The position numbers were made by a program, and so were the translations under genes. This document shows, in pieces, positions 25,119 through 34,286 of a DNA stretch of 64,000 bases. The stretch is from Bradyrhizobium jicamae (GTDB taxonomy: Bacteria > Pseudomonadota > Alphaproteobacteria > Rhizobiales > Xanthobacteraceae), in the NCBI RefSeq assembly GCF_018130215.1, contig NZ_JAFCKQ010000017.1, positions 1-64,000 on the forward strand. The letters run 5' to 3'. Within the stretch, counting starts at the first letter, position 1. Each line of letters begins with the position of its first letter. The notes under the pieces were generated by a model that saw nothing but the letters and a program-made list of their open reading frames with translations, was not told where the DNA came from and made no database searches.

Positions 25119-25332
25119 GTTTCCTCCCCACTCTCGAAGAGCGTCGCGGCGCCGGAAAGCGCTGCGGGATGTTCTCTTTGGTTTTCAACTCTTCGATGGA
25201 GGATGTGTAGACGATCCGCCCCTCGTCGATAGCCGTCGGCGGGTTCACGGACATGCTACGGCGCCGACCGCAGCGCCTCCGTTTTCCCCGGCCGCAAGGT
25301 TTTCAGAGCGAGGGGGTGACGTCAAGCGAAAT

Positions 25333-25355
25333 ATGAACTATGAGTCATAGTTCAT
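25333..25355. promoter_or_regulatory. 23-bp perfect palindrome, likely TetR operator
   Basis: The two 11-base arms ATGAACTATGA and TCATAGTTCAT flank a single G. It lies 215 bases upstream of the CoA-transferase start and 68 bases upstream of the TetR ATG, in the divergent control region. Length and symmetry are typical of a TetR dimer site. It is predicted to control both directions. Confidence 0.75.
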
Positions 25356-25422
25356 GAATGACGCCGGAAGCCGGTCCTGCGAGCGGCAGTCCGATCGATC
25401 CTTCCGAAACCGAGGCCACCAA

Positions 25423-26067
25423 ATGACGCAGGCAACATCTGCCAAGGTGACGAAGCTCAACCGCGTCGAGCGCAACGCCTGGACCAAGCAGAAGATCTTC
25501 GACGCCGCGACCAAGGTCGTCGGCAAATACGGTTATGCCGAAGCCTCGGTCGCGCGCATCACCGAGGTCGCCGGCGTCGCCCAAGGCACGTTCTACAATC
25601 ATTTCGAGAACCGCCAGGAACTGCTCGACCAGTTGCTGCCGAAGATCGGCCTCGACATGGTCCACTTCATCCGCGCACGAACCGGCACCGCAGACGAGGC
25701 GCGCCAGGAAATCGAGCGCTTCAGCGCCTTCTTCGACTTCATCCGCGAGGTGCCCGAGTTCTTGCGTATCCTCAACGAGGCCGAATTCTTTGCGCCGGCT
25801 GGGTACCAGAAGCACTTCGACAACATCTCGAGCGCCTATCTCCGGATCCTCCAGCGTGCGCGAGCCGCGGGAGCCACCAGCACCTTCAGCGACGAGGAGT
25901 TCGAGGCCATCGTCCAGGTGTTGATGGGTGCACGCGGCTATCTGAGCCGTCGCTACTCCTATTCCGAGCACGGCGTGACGGCAGTACCCGACCACGTCAT
26001 CTCGGCCTACCGGAAGCTGGTCACGCACGGCCTGTTCAACGTCCCCGACGAGGAAACAAAATCATGA
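25423..26067 (+). CDS. TetR-family transcriptional regulator
   Basis: A 214-residue regulator with an N-terminal TetR domain: TKQKIFDAATKVVGKYGYAEASVARITEVAGVAQGTFYNHFENRQELLDQLL, where the recognition helix is GTFYNHF. The ligand domain is all-helical and lacks named features. Start ATG 25423 follows CGAGG at moderate spacing; the upstream frame contains the palindrome and is unlikely to be coding. The stop overlaps the ATG of the SDR gene, so regulator, SDR and monooxygenase are one operon. It probably represses both this operon and the divergent CoA-transferase operon until a pathway acyl-CoA or ketone binds. Confidence 0.9.
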   Translation: MTQATSAKVTKLNRVERNAWTKQKIFDAATKVVGKYGYAEASVARITEVAGVAQGTFYNHFENRQELLDQLLPKIGLDMVHFIRARTGTADEARQEIERFSAFFDFIREVPEFLRILNEAEFFAPAGYQKHFDNISSAYLRILQRARAAGATSTFSDEEFEAIVQVLMGARGYLSRRYSYSEHGVTAVPDHVISAYRKLVTHGLFNVPDEETKS

Positions 26068-26834
26068 GCGACGGAACCATCCTTGTCACCGGTGGCAGCC
26101 GCGGCATTGGGGCGGCGACCGCGACGCTGCTCTCCGATCACGGCCATCGCGTGGTCATCGTCGATATCGCCCCCGAACCGCTGGTCGGAACCAACACCAT
26201 CCTTTGGCCCGCGCCGTTCGACGTCGCGAGCGAAAGCGCCGTGGCGACCGGCGTGGCCGATATCGAGAAGGCCCATGGCCCGATTACCGGCCTTGTCAAC
26301 GCCGCCGGCGTGTTCGGCAAGATGCATACGATCGAGCGGGTGCGGATGGAGCAATGGGACCGCGAGATCAACATCGATCTGCGCGGCACGTTCCTGGTCG
26401 CGCGCAGCGCCGGCATCGCCATGGCGAAGCGGCGGCATGGTGCGATCGTCAACGTCGCCTCGGTGGCCGGCATGACGTCCGGCCCGATCCACGCCTACAC
26501 CGCGGCGAAGGCCGGCGTCATCCAGATCACGCAGACGCTTGCCGCCGAATGGGGCCGCGTCGGCGTTCGCGTCAATGCGGTGTCGCCCGGCTTCACCCGC
26601 ACCGCGGCGCTCGAAGCCGGCATCGCGTCGGGTGCCCTCAACAAGGACCTGCTGGCGCGCCCGACCGCCATGAACCGGCTGGTCGAGCCGATGGAGGTGG
26701 CGCAGGCGATCGCCTGGCTGTTGTCGCCGGCAAGCAGCGGCGTGACTGGCATCAATCTGCCCGTCGATGCCGGCTACATCGCGGGCACCACATGGGCCGC
26801 CTATGGCGGCCTGCCTGACGCGCCGGCCAGCTGA
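26064..26834 (+). CDS. Short-chain dehydrogenase/reductase
   Basis: A 256-residue classical SDR: nucleotide-binding TGGSRGIGAATATLL, LVNAAGVFGK, catalytic Ser in IVNVASVAGMTSGPI, Tyr-Lys in YTAAKAGVI, and the closing VNAVSPGFTRT. It interconverts a secondary alcohol and a ketone with NAD(P)H. The Asp in VIVDIAPE after the second strand favours NAD. ATG overlaps the TetR stop; the monooxygenase follows 9 bases after its own stop. By context it likely makes the ketone that the Baeyer-Villiger enzyme oxidises. Confidence 0.9.
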   Translation: MSDGTILVTGGSRGIGAATATLLSDHGHRVVIVDIAPEPLVGTNTILWPAPFDVASESAVATGVADIEKAHGPITGLVNAAGVFGKMHTIERVRMEQWDREINIDLRGTFLVARSAGIAMAKRRHGAIVNVASVAGMTSGPIHAYTAAKAGVIQITQTLAAEWGRVGVRVNAVSPGFTRTAALEAGIASGALNKDLLARPTAMNRLVEPMEVAQAIAWLLSPASSGVTGINLPVDAGYIAGTTWAAYGGLPDAPAS

Positions 26835-26843
26835 GGACCACCG

Positions 26844-28754
26844 ATGAATATCGAGCTCCCGCGCAAGACCCTCGATCTGCCCTCCGCCATCGCAGAAGGC
26901 GACATCCGCGTGCTGCTGATGGTTCTGGTTCACATGACCGGCGACGAGAAGTGGCTGGAACCACCCTACAAGCCGAGGCGCGACGTCCGCCTGATCCCCG
27001 ACCCGAACGCCGGCGTGCCGCAGGAGATCCAGGACGAGATTCGCACCGCTGTGCTGAACCTGTTCGCGAATGGAGCGCCGAAGCCGGCCATCTCCGATCC
27101 CGGCGACGAGCTGATGCTGCGGATGATGCGCGCGACCCTTGGCGAAAACGTCGCGCCGGAATATGCGCCCTTGATGCGGGAAGAAATGAGCTTCATCCCG
27201 CGCGACGCGCGTTGGCGCAAGCGCCCCTCCGACGAGAGGCTGGCGCAGCAGCATGTCCTGATCGTCGGCGCCGGCGTCTGCGCGATCGCGCTCGGTGTCG
27301 CGCTCGGACGGCTCGGCATTCCCTACACGATCGTCGAGAAGCAAGCCGAGATCGGCGGCACCTGGTACGTCAATCGCTATCCGGGCTGCGGCGTCGATAC
27401 GCCGAACCACTCCTATTCCTTTTCCTTTGGCGCGCGCAATCCATGGACGCGCTATTTCGCACAACGCCAGGAGCTGCTGGAGTACCTGCTCAGGGTGGTG
27501 CACGAATACGACATCCGAAAACATGTCCGCCTCGACACGGAGCTCGTCGCCTCGCGCTGGGACGAAGCCAAGCGGCGCTGGATATCGACGCTCAGGACGA
27601 AGGACGGCGAAGAGAGCTTCGAGTCGACCACGCTGGTCAGTGCGATCGGCCAGCTCAATGACCCCTCGCCTGCCCGCTTCAAGCGCGACGAGGATTTCAG
27701 GGGCCTGAGGATCCACTCTGCGCGATGGTCCGACGACATCGAACTCGATGGCAAGCATGTCGCCGTGATCGGCACCGGTGCCACCGCAATGCAGCTGGTG
27801 CCGTCGATCGCCGATCGCGTTGCATCCATCACCGTCTACCAGCGCACCGCGCAATGGGCGCGGCCGGTGCAGGGCTATTCCGATCCGATCACCGAGGGCG
27901 CGCAGTGGCTCCTGGCGCACCTGCCGTTCTATGTGCAGTGGTACCGCTTCAACATGTTCTGGCGCTACGGCGATGGATTGCTGCCGTTCCTGCGCAAGGA
28001 CCCGGCCTGGCCGCATCCGGAGCGCGCCGTCAACAAGGGTAACGACCGGCATCGCCAGGAGCTGACCGACTTCATCCTGTCGGAGCTGAAGGGCCGTCCT
28101 GATTTGATCGAGAAGTGCGTGCCGACCTATCCGCCCTACGGCAAGCGCATCCTGCTCGACAACAACTGGTTCAGGACGCTGACCAGGCCGAATGTCGAGC
28201 TGGTGACCGACGCAATCGAGCGCTTTGCTCCCGAAGGCATCGTCAGCGTTGATGGCAAGCTGCGCCGGCACGACATCGTCGTGATCTCGACCGGCTTCAA
28301 GGTCTCCGAGATGGCGGCGCGGCTCAACATCACCGGACGCGATGGCAAGAATCTGAAGCAGGTCTGGAGCAAGGACAATCCGACTGCCTATCTCGGTCTC
28401 ACCGTGCCGGATTTCCCCAACCTCTTCCTGATGCTCGGGCCCAACTCGGGTCCCGCTCATGGCGGCAGCGTGATCTTTCAGTCGGAATGCCAGAGCCGCT
28501 ACATCTCGGCATGCCTGGTCGAGATGATCGAGCACGACATCGCCGCGATCGACGTTCATCCCGACGCACACGATCAATACATCCGCGACGTCGATGCCGA
28601 GCACGAGCAACTGATCTGGACGCATCCGGGCATGACGACCTACTATCGCAACGGAAGCGGCCGGGTGTTCTCGGCGATGCCTTGGCGCTTCGTCGACTAC
28701 TGGAAAATGACCCACGACCCCGATCTCAGCCGGTATCGCCGGACCAAGGTATGA
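26844..28754 (+). CDS. Baeyer-Villiger monooxygenase (FAD/NADPH flavoprotein)
   Basis: A 636-residue class B flavoprotein monooxygenase, which inserts one oxygen next to a ketone carbonyl to give an ester or lactone. Evidence: FAD-binding VGAGVCAIALG (residues 141-151), EKQAEIGGTWYVNRYPGCGVD, the type I BVMO fingerprint FRGLRIHSARW at 285-295, and the NADPH-binding GTGATAM at 310-316. An N-terminal extension of about 130 residues precedes the FAD site, as in longer BVMOs such as 4-hydroxyacetophenone monooxygenase. It shares an operon with TetR and SDR. A cyclic or aryl ketone substrate is plausible. Confidence 0.9.
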   Translation: MNIELPRKTLDLPSAIAEGDIRVLLMVLVHMTGDEKWLEPPYKPRRDVRLIPDPNAGVPQEIQDEIRTAVLNLFANGAPKPAISDPGDELMLRMMRATLGENVAPEYAPLMREEMSFIPRDARWRKRPSDERLAQQHVLIVGAGVCAIALGVALGRLGIPYTIVEKQAEIGGTWYVNRYPGCGVDTPNHSYSFSFGARNPWTRYFAQRQELLEYLLRVVHEYDIRKHVRLDTELVASRWDEAKRRWISTLRTKDGEESFESTTLVSAIGQLNDPSPARFKRDEDFRGLRIHSARWSDDIELDGKHVAVIGTGATAMQLVPSIADRVASITVYQRTAQWARPVQGYSDPITEGAQWLLAHLPFYVQWYRFNMFWRYGDGLLPFLRKDPAWPHPERAVNKGNDRHRQELTDFILSELKGRPDLIEKCVPTYPPYGKRILLDNNWFRTLTRPNVELVTDAIERFAPEGIVSVDGKLRRHDIVVISTGFKVSEMAARLNITGRDGKNLKQVWSKDNPTAYLGLTVPDFPNLFLMLGPNSGPAHGGSVIFQSECQSRYISACLVEMIEHDIAAIDVHPDAHDQYIRDVDAEHEQLIWTHPGMTTYYRNGSGRVFSAMPWRFVDYWKMTHDPDLSRYRRTKV

Positions 28755-29273
28755 TGGGAACCGGCGAGATACGGCAGCTTCGCTAACTTGACAGGACACC
28801 ATATCTGCCGCAGCATTTCGCCGACTGCACCTGTTGGGGTGCTGGAGCGCTTGCTCCAGGCGTCGCGGGAATTGACGGCGGATCATATGGTCGGCCGGCA
28901 CGCAGCAGGGCGGACAGATGTCCGTCGGGCCCACTCTTGGAGAGGAGCATGACGCCACCGGCACAAGCCAGTGACCTTGCTCAGCGGCAAGGTCTCGACG
29001 CAAATTGAGGCGAACCGCAGCTGCTAGCCACATTGCGCCGTCTAAAAATCCATACCTATCCGCAGGACAAGAGCGCAAAGGCCAAGCGCTTTTCGGTCCC
29101 GAAACCCTACTGGTGTGTACCAGATATCCTTCGCTAAAACGAAGCAACAGGGCCCCGCGATGCCACAGATGCACCGGGGCCCATTCGTTTGACTTCTCCA
29201 CGCAGTTCGTCACCCCGCATTGCGCCGCGCCGACGGATCGGAGACAATCGTCCGGGCCGGGTGAGGATCGAGC
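28755..29273. other. Intergenic region with a possible hairpin
   Basis: About 520 bases with no recognisable gene. CTGGAGC (28842-28848), a GCTT loop and GCTCCAG (28853-28859) form a perfect seven-base-pair hairpin that could end transcription of the monooxygenase operon, though no T-tract follows. The rest shows no motif I recognise. Confidence 0.4.
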
Positions 29274-29903
29274 ATGGAAAAGCCGAGGGTGCGCATCTAC
29301 ACGGACTACAAGAGTCCGTATGCCTACGTCGCCAACAGGCGCCTGTTCGAGCTCGAGGAGACACACGGCGTCGAGCTCGAGTGGCTGCCTTACACCCTGC
29401 GCATTCCCGAATTCATGGGCACGGTCGAAGAGCGCACGCCGCATTTCTGGCGCAAGGTGCGCTATCTCTATATGGACGCGCGGCGCTTCGCCAATGCACA
29501 AGACCTCGTCCTGAAGGGACCGCGCCGAATCTACGATGCGTTCTATTCCAGCGCCGGGATGCTGTTCTGCCAGCGTCACGGCCTGTTCCGTCCCTATCAC
29601 GACACGGTGTTCCGTCGGTTCTGGAACCACGAGATCGAGATCGACGACCTTTCCGAGATTGCCGGTGTGATCGCCGCAATCGGCGGCTCGGCCAATGACT
29701 TCGAAGCCTATGTTCGCGGCCCTGCGCGCGCCGACCACGACCGCATCATCGACGAGGCCGAGGCACTCGGCGTGTTCGGTGTCCCCAGCATGGTGTTCAA
29801 CGGCGAGCTGTTCTGGGGCGGTGACCGCATCGACATGCTGATCGCGCGGATCGAGCATCCGGAAACGATCGCGAGCGCGCTCGGAAGCAGGCACCGGAAG
29901 TAG
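29274..29903 (+). CDS. DsbA-like 2-hydroxychromene-2-carboxylate isomerase family protein
   Basis: A 209-residue protein of the HCCA isomerase / kappa-class glutathione transferase type. It has a thioredoxin-like start RIYTDYKSPYAYVANRRLFELE, where YKSPYAY replaces the CxxC with the Ser used by this family, a helical insertion (FWRKVRYLYMDARRFANAQ), and a C-terminal GVFGVPSMVFNGELFWGGDRID. These enzymes use glutathione to isomerise aromatic breakdown products. No ring-cleavage genes are adjacent, so the substrate is open. Confidence 0.8.
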   Translation: MEKPRVRIYTDYKSPYAYVANRRLFELEETHGVELEWLPYTLRIPEFMGTVEERTPHFWRKVRYLYMDARRFANAQDLVLKGPRRIYDAFYSSAGMLFCQRHGLFRPYHDTVFRRFWNHEIEIDDLSEIAGVIAAIGGSANDFEAYVRGPARADHDRIIDEAEALGVFGVPSMVFNGELFWGGDRIDMLIARIEHPETIASALGSRHRK

Positions 29904-29939
29904 ATTCATCTGCACCGAACGCAACCGCCGCCTGTCGCC

Positions 29940-31127
29940 TCACAGCTTGTGCGGCGATCCGCGATAACCTTCTATGTCGACATATTCGAAGAACTTGCGC
30001 GCTTCGGCGAGGCACTCCTCGTTGGTCAGCGCGCGCTCGGCCGGATCGTCGGGCAACGGATCCTGCACCGGAAACCGGTAATTGCCGAACTGGAGCTGAA
30101 GGCTGTCGAGATTGGCCGCGCCTGTCCGGAAGATGTCGTAGGCCGCGTCGGTGCACAGGAACGAGGTGATCGACGGATCACGGTCGGTGACGTTGGCCGA
30201 GCGGAAGAAAGGCTCGCTGCCATCGTTCATCGTCTTGATGAAGTCGAGATTGCCCTGGTTCAGCCGGTCGAACTCGGCGATCCCGACCTTCGATGCCGGA
30301 ATCGGCACCGGAGCCCCCGCGACGCTTCCGGCCGGGTTGCCGGCCTTGTCCTTGATCGGCGTGCGGTTGGCGAGATTGTACATGATGTTGCCGATCTTGT
30401 AGGCGGTGAAGTCATTCTGCATGTAGACGATCTGCTTCACGCCGGCGAGCGACATCACGCCCGAGCACTGCGCGCAGGATTCCAGCGAGGTGTAGAGCGT
30501 GACTTCGCTGAGCAGCGCGGCGTGCGGCCTGGCCTCGACATGCGGCCCGGTCTTCCAGCTGTCGAAGATGTCGGTCAGGCTGAACAGCCGTCGTACCAGC
30601 CGCGATTCCGCGTGCTCGGCCGAGCTGCGGAAGAACGCATTGTGGTTGAAGTCGAAATCGATGATATGGCCGAGGCCGTCGACCGCGACGCAGGCGATGT
30701 TGTGGCCGAGATAGCGATCCCATGCCATATGGCTGCGGTCATCGCGCTCGTTGAGATCGCCGCGGTAGCGATTGGGCGCGGCCGGGTCGAGCTGCCTCGC
30801 GCGCTGCGGATAGCTGCCGATCGGGCCGTTCTTGTTGCCGTTCCAGAAGCGCAGGATCAGCTTCATCAGGAGATAGCTGTAGATGCGGTGACGCTCCTGG
30901 CTTTCCGGCCGCTCCAGCTCCTTCGCATCCAGGCTGTAGTCGACGTGAACGAGCTCGCCGAGCGGCCTGGTCCAGTAGTGGTTGAGCGGGTCCTGCTGAT
31001 CGAAACCGGGACCAAGCGTATCGGCCTGCTGTGCCGCGGCGATCGATGTGCCGGCGGCCAGCACGGTGGTCGCCCCCGCCGTGGTCGCGATGAAGTCACG
31101 CCGGTTCAGTTTGTCGCTGTCGCTCAT
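29940..31127 (-). CDS. Tat-exported cytidine/deoxycytidylate deaminase-like protein
   Basis: A 395-residue protein. The first 33 residues are a twin-arginine signal (NRRDFIATTAGATTVLAAGTSIAAA). The body carries a zinc deaminase signature: RSSAEHAESRLVRRLF with His172-Ala-Glu174, and about 40 residues later YTSLESCAQCSGVM with Cys218 and Cys221. Family members normally have PCxxC; here Ser replaces Pro. Deaminases of this fold act on nucleobases, nucleosides or guanine in the cytoplasm, so an exported one is unusual. ATG at 31127 follows GGGAG. Monocistronic. Confidence 0.75.
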   Translation of the reverse strand: MSDSDKLNRRDFIATTAGATTVLAAGTSIAAAQQADTLGPGFDQQDPLNHYWTRPLGELVHVDYSLDAKELERPESQERHRIYSYLLMKLILRFWNGNKNGPIGSYPQRARQLDPAAPNRYRGDLNERDDRSHMAWDRYLGHNIACVAVDGLGHIIDFDFNHNAFFRSSAEHAESRLVRRLFSLTDIFDSWKTGPHVEARPHAALLSEVTLYTSLESCAQCSGVMSLAGVKQIVYMQNDFTAYKIGNIMYNLANRTPIKDKAGNPAGSVAGAPVPIPASKVGIAEFDRLNQGNLDFIKTMNDGSEPFFRSANVTDRDPSITSFLCTDAAYDIFRTGAANLDSLQLQFGNYRFPVQDPLPDDPAERALTNEECLAEARKFFEYVDIEGYRGSPHKL

Positions 31128-31180
31128 CGGTATCTCCCGCTGCAATGTGGACGGGGCCTGCAAGCAGGCGATCGGTTCGG

Positions 31181-31208
31181 GCAAATCCAGTGTCGCAAAT
31201 CCAGTGTC
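31181..31208. repeat. Short tandem repeat, 14-bp unit twice
   Basis: GCAAATCCAGTGTC occurs at 31181-31194 and 31195-31208 head to tail, with a degraded third copy (AAAATCCAGTGCT) around 31248-31260. It lies in the region upstream of the deaminase-like gene and could hold regulator sites or be replication slippage. Confidence 0.6.
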
Positions 31209-31411
31209 GCGGCATTCTCAACTGGGCCCGGACCGGTCAGTCGTTGAAAAATCCAGTGCTGCCGAAATGCTCAATCCAGATCCGGTTTCGCATGTATCAC
31301 ACCTTGATAACATCCTGTAGTTGCAATTGAAAGCGCTCGTTTCCGCCGTTTGGAATCTGTTTACCCTCTTTGGCTAGCCTCGCCGGCGATGAGACCTCCG
31401 GGATCCGGCCC

Positions 31412-31684
31412 ATGTTCAAGGAAAGCCTCCCGATTGCGTATGATGCGCCGGCCGACCTGAAGAAGTGGCCTTCTCTCAGGAATGAGCGGGTGACGAGCAA
31501 GACGCCCTATCTCGTCTACAACGGCACCCTGGCGGACTGCATCCGCCTGTTGCTGGCCAAGCCGATCAGGCAGATCTCGCTCTACGACATCGTCACGGAG
31601 CGGCAGGTTGCGTTCGACAGCAACGTCCTGTCCCCCGGCGATGCGGCCGAGATCGCCATGCGCAAGGATTTCCCGAGGAGCTGA
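31412..31684 (+). CDS. Hypothetical 90-residue protein
   Basis: MFKESLPIAYDAPADLKKWPSLRNERVTSKTPYLVYNGTLADCIRLLLAKPIRQISLYDIVTERQVAFDSNVLSPGDAAEIAMRKDFPRS, split here only in naming its parts: a charged N-terminus, a strand-helix-strand centre, and a DxxELA-like tail. I do not recognise a family. The start has no strong ribosome binding site. It is convergent with the M81 peptidase gene. Confidence 0.5.
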   Translation: MFKESLPIAYDAPADLKKWPSLRNERVTSKTPYLVYNGTLADCIRLLLAKPIRQISLYDIVTERQVAFDSNVLSPGDAAEIAMRKDFPRS

Positions 31685-31740
31685 TCGCTTGAGTGCGGCC
31701 TTGATTGCGATCCTGGCGATCTGCCGGCGGGATCGGGCCG

Positions 31741-33228
31741 TCACGCCGAGAACTCCGGTTTGCCGTAAGGATAAAACCGCGCGAGGTCGACATTCTCATA
31801 AGGCAGCTTGTCGAGGCGCGTCGTACCGAGAAACGGTTGCTCCGGTTCGACCAGCAGGATCGTCCTGTCAAAGCCGTTGTCGTCGAAGCCGCGGCGGAAA
31901 TGCACCCGTGACTTGATCGCCATCACCTGCATATCGGCGATATCGGGCACCAGCGTCTTCAGCGAGAACGGTTCCATGATCTGCACCAGGTAGGTGGAGA
32001 GGATCAGCGCGTTGTTGCGGCCGAAGCGCACGCAGACCCAGAACTGCCCATAGCCCTCGCCCGCGGCGGCAATCGTGCCCTGGATCCGCACCGGTTCGCC
32101 GGCCGACTCGTCGGCGAGACCGCCGATCTCCATGTCGAAGGCATCGCCGGCCTTGGCGCCCGATGCCTTCAGACGCGCGGTCGCATCCTTGTCCGCAATG
32201 GTCGCGATCACCGTGTTGGCGAGATCCTGAGCGATGATCTCGCGCAACAGCCAGGTCGCCGATCCCGAACGGTCGCTGTGATCGGCCAGCACCACCGGTG
32301 CGTTGCCGCTGGCGACCGCCTGCTTCGCCAGCGCGACGCCCTCGGTGATGCTGTGCAGCTTCGTCGATTGCAGCAGCGCGTCGCGCAGCCGCCAGATGGT
32401 GGCAGCGAGGTCGCGCGCCACCTGCTCGGCGAGTTTTGGATTGTCGTTGGTCAGCACCTGCACGGTCATGCCGACGTCGGGCACATCGGCGAACGGGAAG
32501 CCGAAGTAGATGTTGCAGTAGACATCGACCTCACGGGCTTCCCACACCAGTGCCCGCTGCACGAGATCCATCCATGGCCGCGCCCCGGTCCATTGCAGCA
32601 CGGTCGGCGAGATCACGGGAACCTTGATGGTCTGGTGGGTGGGCCTGTAGTCGCCGCGGATCGCCCGCACCAGCGTGCGCGCGGCGCGCTCGCCCTGCAG
32701 ATGGGCGTCATAGTGCGGGAAGTATTTCACCGCGAATGCCATGTCTGCCTGCTCGAGGAACGCCTCGTCCTCGTTGCCGTGGAGATCGAAGGTCGCGGCG
32801 ATGAAGGCATCGCGGCCGACCACCTCGCGAACCTGCCGCGCCAGATCGGCCTCGGGACGCGGCACGCCGCGCACCGCCATCGCACCATGCAGGCACAGAT
32901 AGACACCGTCGAACGGCCCCGCTTCCTTCAGGCCCGTGATCATCCTGCCGACGAACGTCCGATAGGCCTCCTCGGTGATCCAGCCTGATCCGGTGCCGGT
33001 CTTCGGCCATAGCGGGGATTCGATGCCGGTCAATTCGACCTCGGAAAACTCACGCGCCACCTTCACGAAGCCGCCCATGTAGTTTCCGGGATCGTGGCGC
33101 AGCAGCGCCTCGCCCTTGGCCGGCGAGCCCGGATAGATGAAGTCGTCGAGCGTGGTCTCGTTCGGCAGGAAGGAGACGGTTTCGTGGGAGAATTGCAGGA
33201 CGGCGATACGTATCTTGCGATCGCTCAT
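31741..33228 (-). CDS. M81 (MlrC-like) family metallopeptidase
   Basis: A 495-residue protein of the MlrC family, named after microcystinase C. N-terminal domain: IRIAVLQFSHETVSFLPNETTLDDF, then FDGVYLCLHGAMAVRG and the zinc motif ATFDLHGNEDE. The C-terminal domain contains PVVLADHSDRSGSATWLLREI and ends KSRVHFRRGFD. It may cleave small peptides or amides, though most members in soil bacteria are uncharacterised and often sit beside amino-acid transporters. Here no transporter is adjacent. The next gene is a divergent class II aldolase with a 176-base gap. Confidence 0.85.
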   Translation of the reverse strand: MSDRKIRIAVLQFSHETVSFLPNETTLDDFIYPGSPAKGEALLRHDPGNYMGGFVKVAREFSEVELTGIESPLWPKTGTGSGWITEEAYRTFVGRMITGLKEAGPFDGVYLCLHGAMAVRGVPRPEADLARQVREVVGRDAFIAATFDLHGNEDEAFLEQADMAFAVKYFPHYDAHLQGERAARTLVRAIRGDYRPTHQTIKVPVISPTVLQWTGARPWMDLVQRALVWEAREVDVYCNIYFGFPFADVPDVGMTVQVLTNDNPKLAEQVARDLAATIWRLRDALLQSTKLHSITEGVALAKQAVASGNAPVVLADHSDRSGSATWLLREIIAQDLANTVIATIADKDATARLKASGAKAGDAFDMEIGGLADESAGEPVRIQGTIAAAGEGYGQFWVCVRFGRNNALILSTYLVQIMEPFSLKTLVPDIADMQVMAIKSRVHFRRGFDDNGFDRTILLVEPEQPFLGTTRLDKLPYENVDLARFYPYGKPEFSA

Positions 33229-33404
33229 TTACAGGCCCTCGGCGCTTTTCCGGCATACTGGCATCGAAGCCATCGCAGGCCAATGCCGCATTCGGATTTT
33301 GCCCGCCAGACCTGCAAATAAGCCGATGCCGCGCGCCTCGTCGCCTCGCGGATTCTGCTATCCTGCACGGCAACGATACATCCATTTCTCCAGGAGCGAA
33401 CGCC

Positions 33405-34199
33405 ATGAACCCGCCAGTCACCTCGCCCGCGATCAAGGTCGTCAAATCGGTTCGCGACCAGGTGAGTGCGGAGGAATGGCAGGCCCGCGTCGATCTCGCC
33501 GCCTGCTATCGGCTGACGGCGATGTACGGCATGACCGAGATGATCGCCAACCACATCTCCTGCCGCGTCCCCGGCACCACGGACCAGTTCCTGATCAATC
33601 CCTACGGCATGCTCTACGAGGAGATCGACGCCTCCTCGCTGATCAAGGTCGACGTCAACGGCAATACGGTGTTCAACGCGTCCGACTATGACGTCAATGT
33701 CGCCGGCTTCGTCATTCACAGCGCCATCCACATGGCCAAGCACGACATCGACTGCGTCGCGCACACCCACACGCCGGCCGGCATGGCGGTGTCGGCGATG
33801 GAGTGCGGCTTGCTGCCGATCGCGCAGACCTCGATGCGCTTCCTGCACATCGCCTATCACGACTTCGAGGGCATCGCCGACAATATCGACGAGCGAGAGC
33901 GGCTGGTACGCGACCTCGGCGATCACGAGGCGATGATCCTGCGCAATCATGGCCTGCTGGTCGTCGGCCGCACCGTGCCCGCCGCCTTCAACGTGCTGTT
34001 CCGCCTCGAACGCGCCTGCCAGACCCAGGTGATGGCCCTGTCCTGCAACACCAAGCTGATCTATCCCCCGCAAAAAATCCTCGAAGACACCTATGACCGG
34101 ATGCTGCCGAAATCCGGCCGCGCCGCGCGCAATGGCGAGCTTGCCTGGCCGGCACTGCTGCGCAAGCTCGATCGCGCCGACCCGTCGTATCGGGACTGA
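33405..34199 (+). CDS. Class II aldolase/adducin family protein
   Basis: A 264-residue class II aldolase fold protein with the zinc-binding pair in VAHTHTPAGMAVS and a third His in RNHGLLVVG, and TEMIANHISCRVPG near the N-terminus. The spacing of the metal ligands is as in L-fuculose-phosphate and related aldolases. Members lacking sugar-phosphate pathway genes nearby are often of unknown function. It is divergent from the M81 gene, and the pair may be co-regulated from the shared 176-base region. Confidence 0.85.
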   Translation: MNPPVTSPAIKVVKSVRDQVSAEEWQARVDLAACYRLTAMYGMTEMIANHISCRVPGTTDQFLINPYGMLYEEIDASSLIKVDVNGNTVFNASDYDVNVAGFVIHSAIHMAKHDIDCVAHTHTPAGMAVSAMECGLLPIAQTSMRFLHIAYHDFEGIADNIDERERLVRDLGDHEAMILRNHGLLVVGRTVPAAFNVLFRLERACQTQVMALSCNTKLIYPPQKILEDTYDRMLPKSGRAARNGELAWPALLRKLDRADPSYRD

Positions 34200-34286
34200 G
34201 ACCGAAATCGCGCATCCGCATCAACTTTGGGCGCCGCTTGCCCGCTATTTGAGCGCACGTTTTGTCGTGAGATCGCCGATGCTGCA

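Noticed and set aside
26007..29924. A 1305-codon open frame on the minus strand
   Set aside because: It is antisense to TetR, SDR, BVMO and the isomerase gene, all clear families. Its protein is low in hydrophobic residues and rich in Arg/His/Asp, as expected from GC-rich shadow frames.
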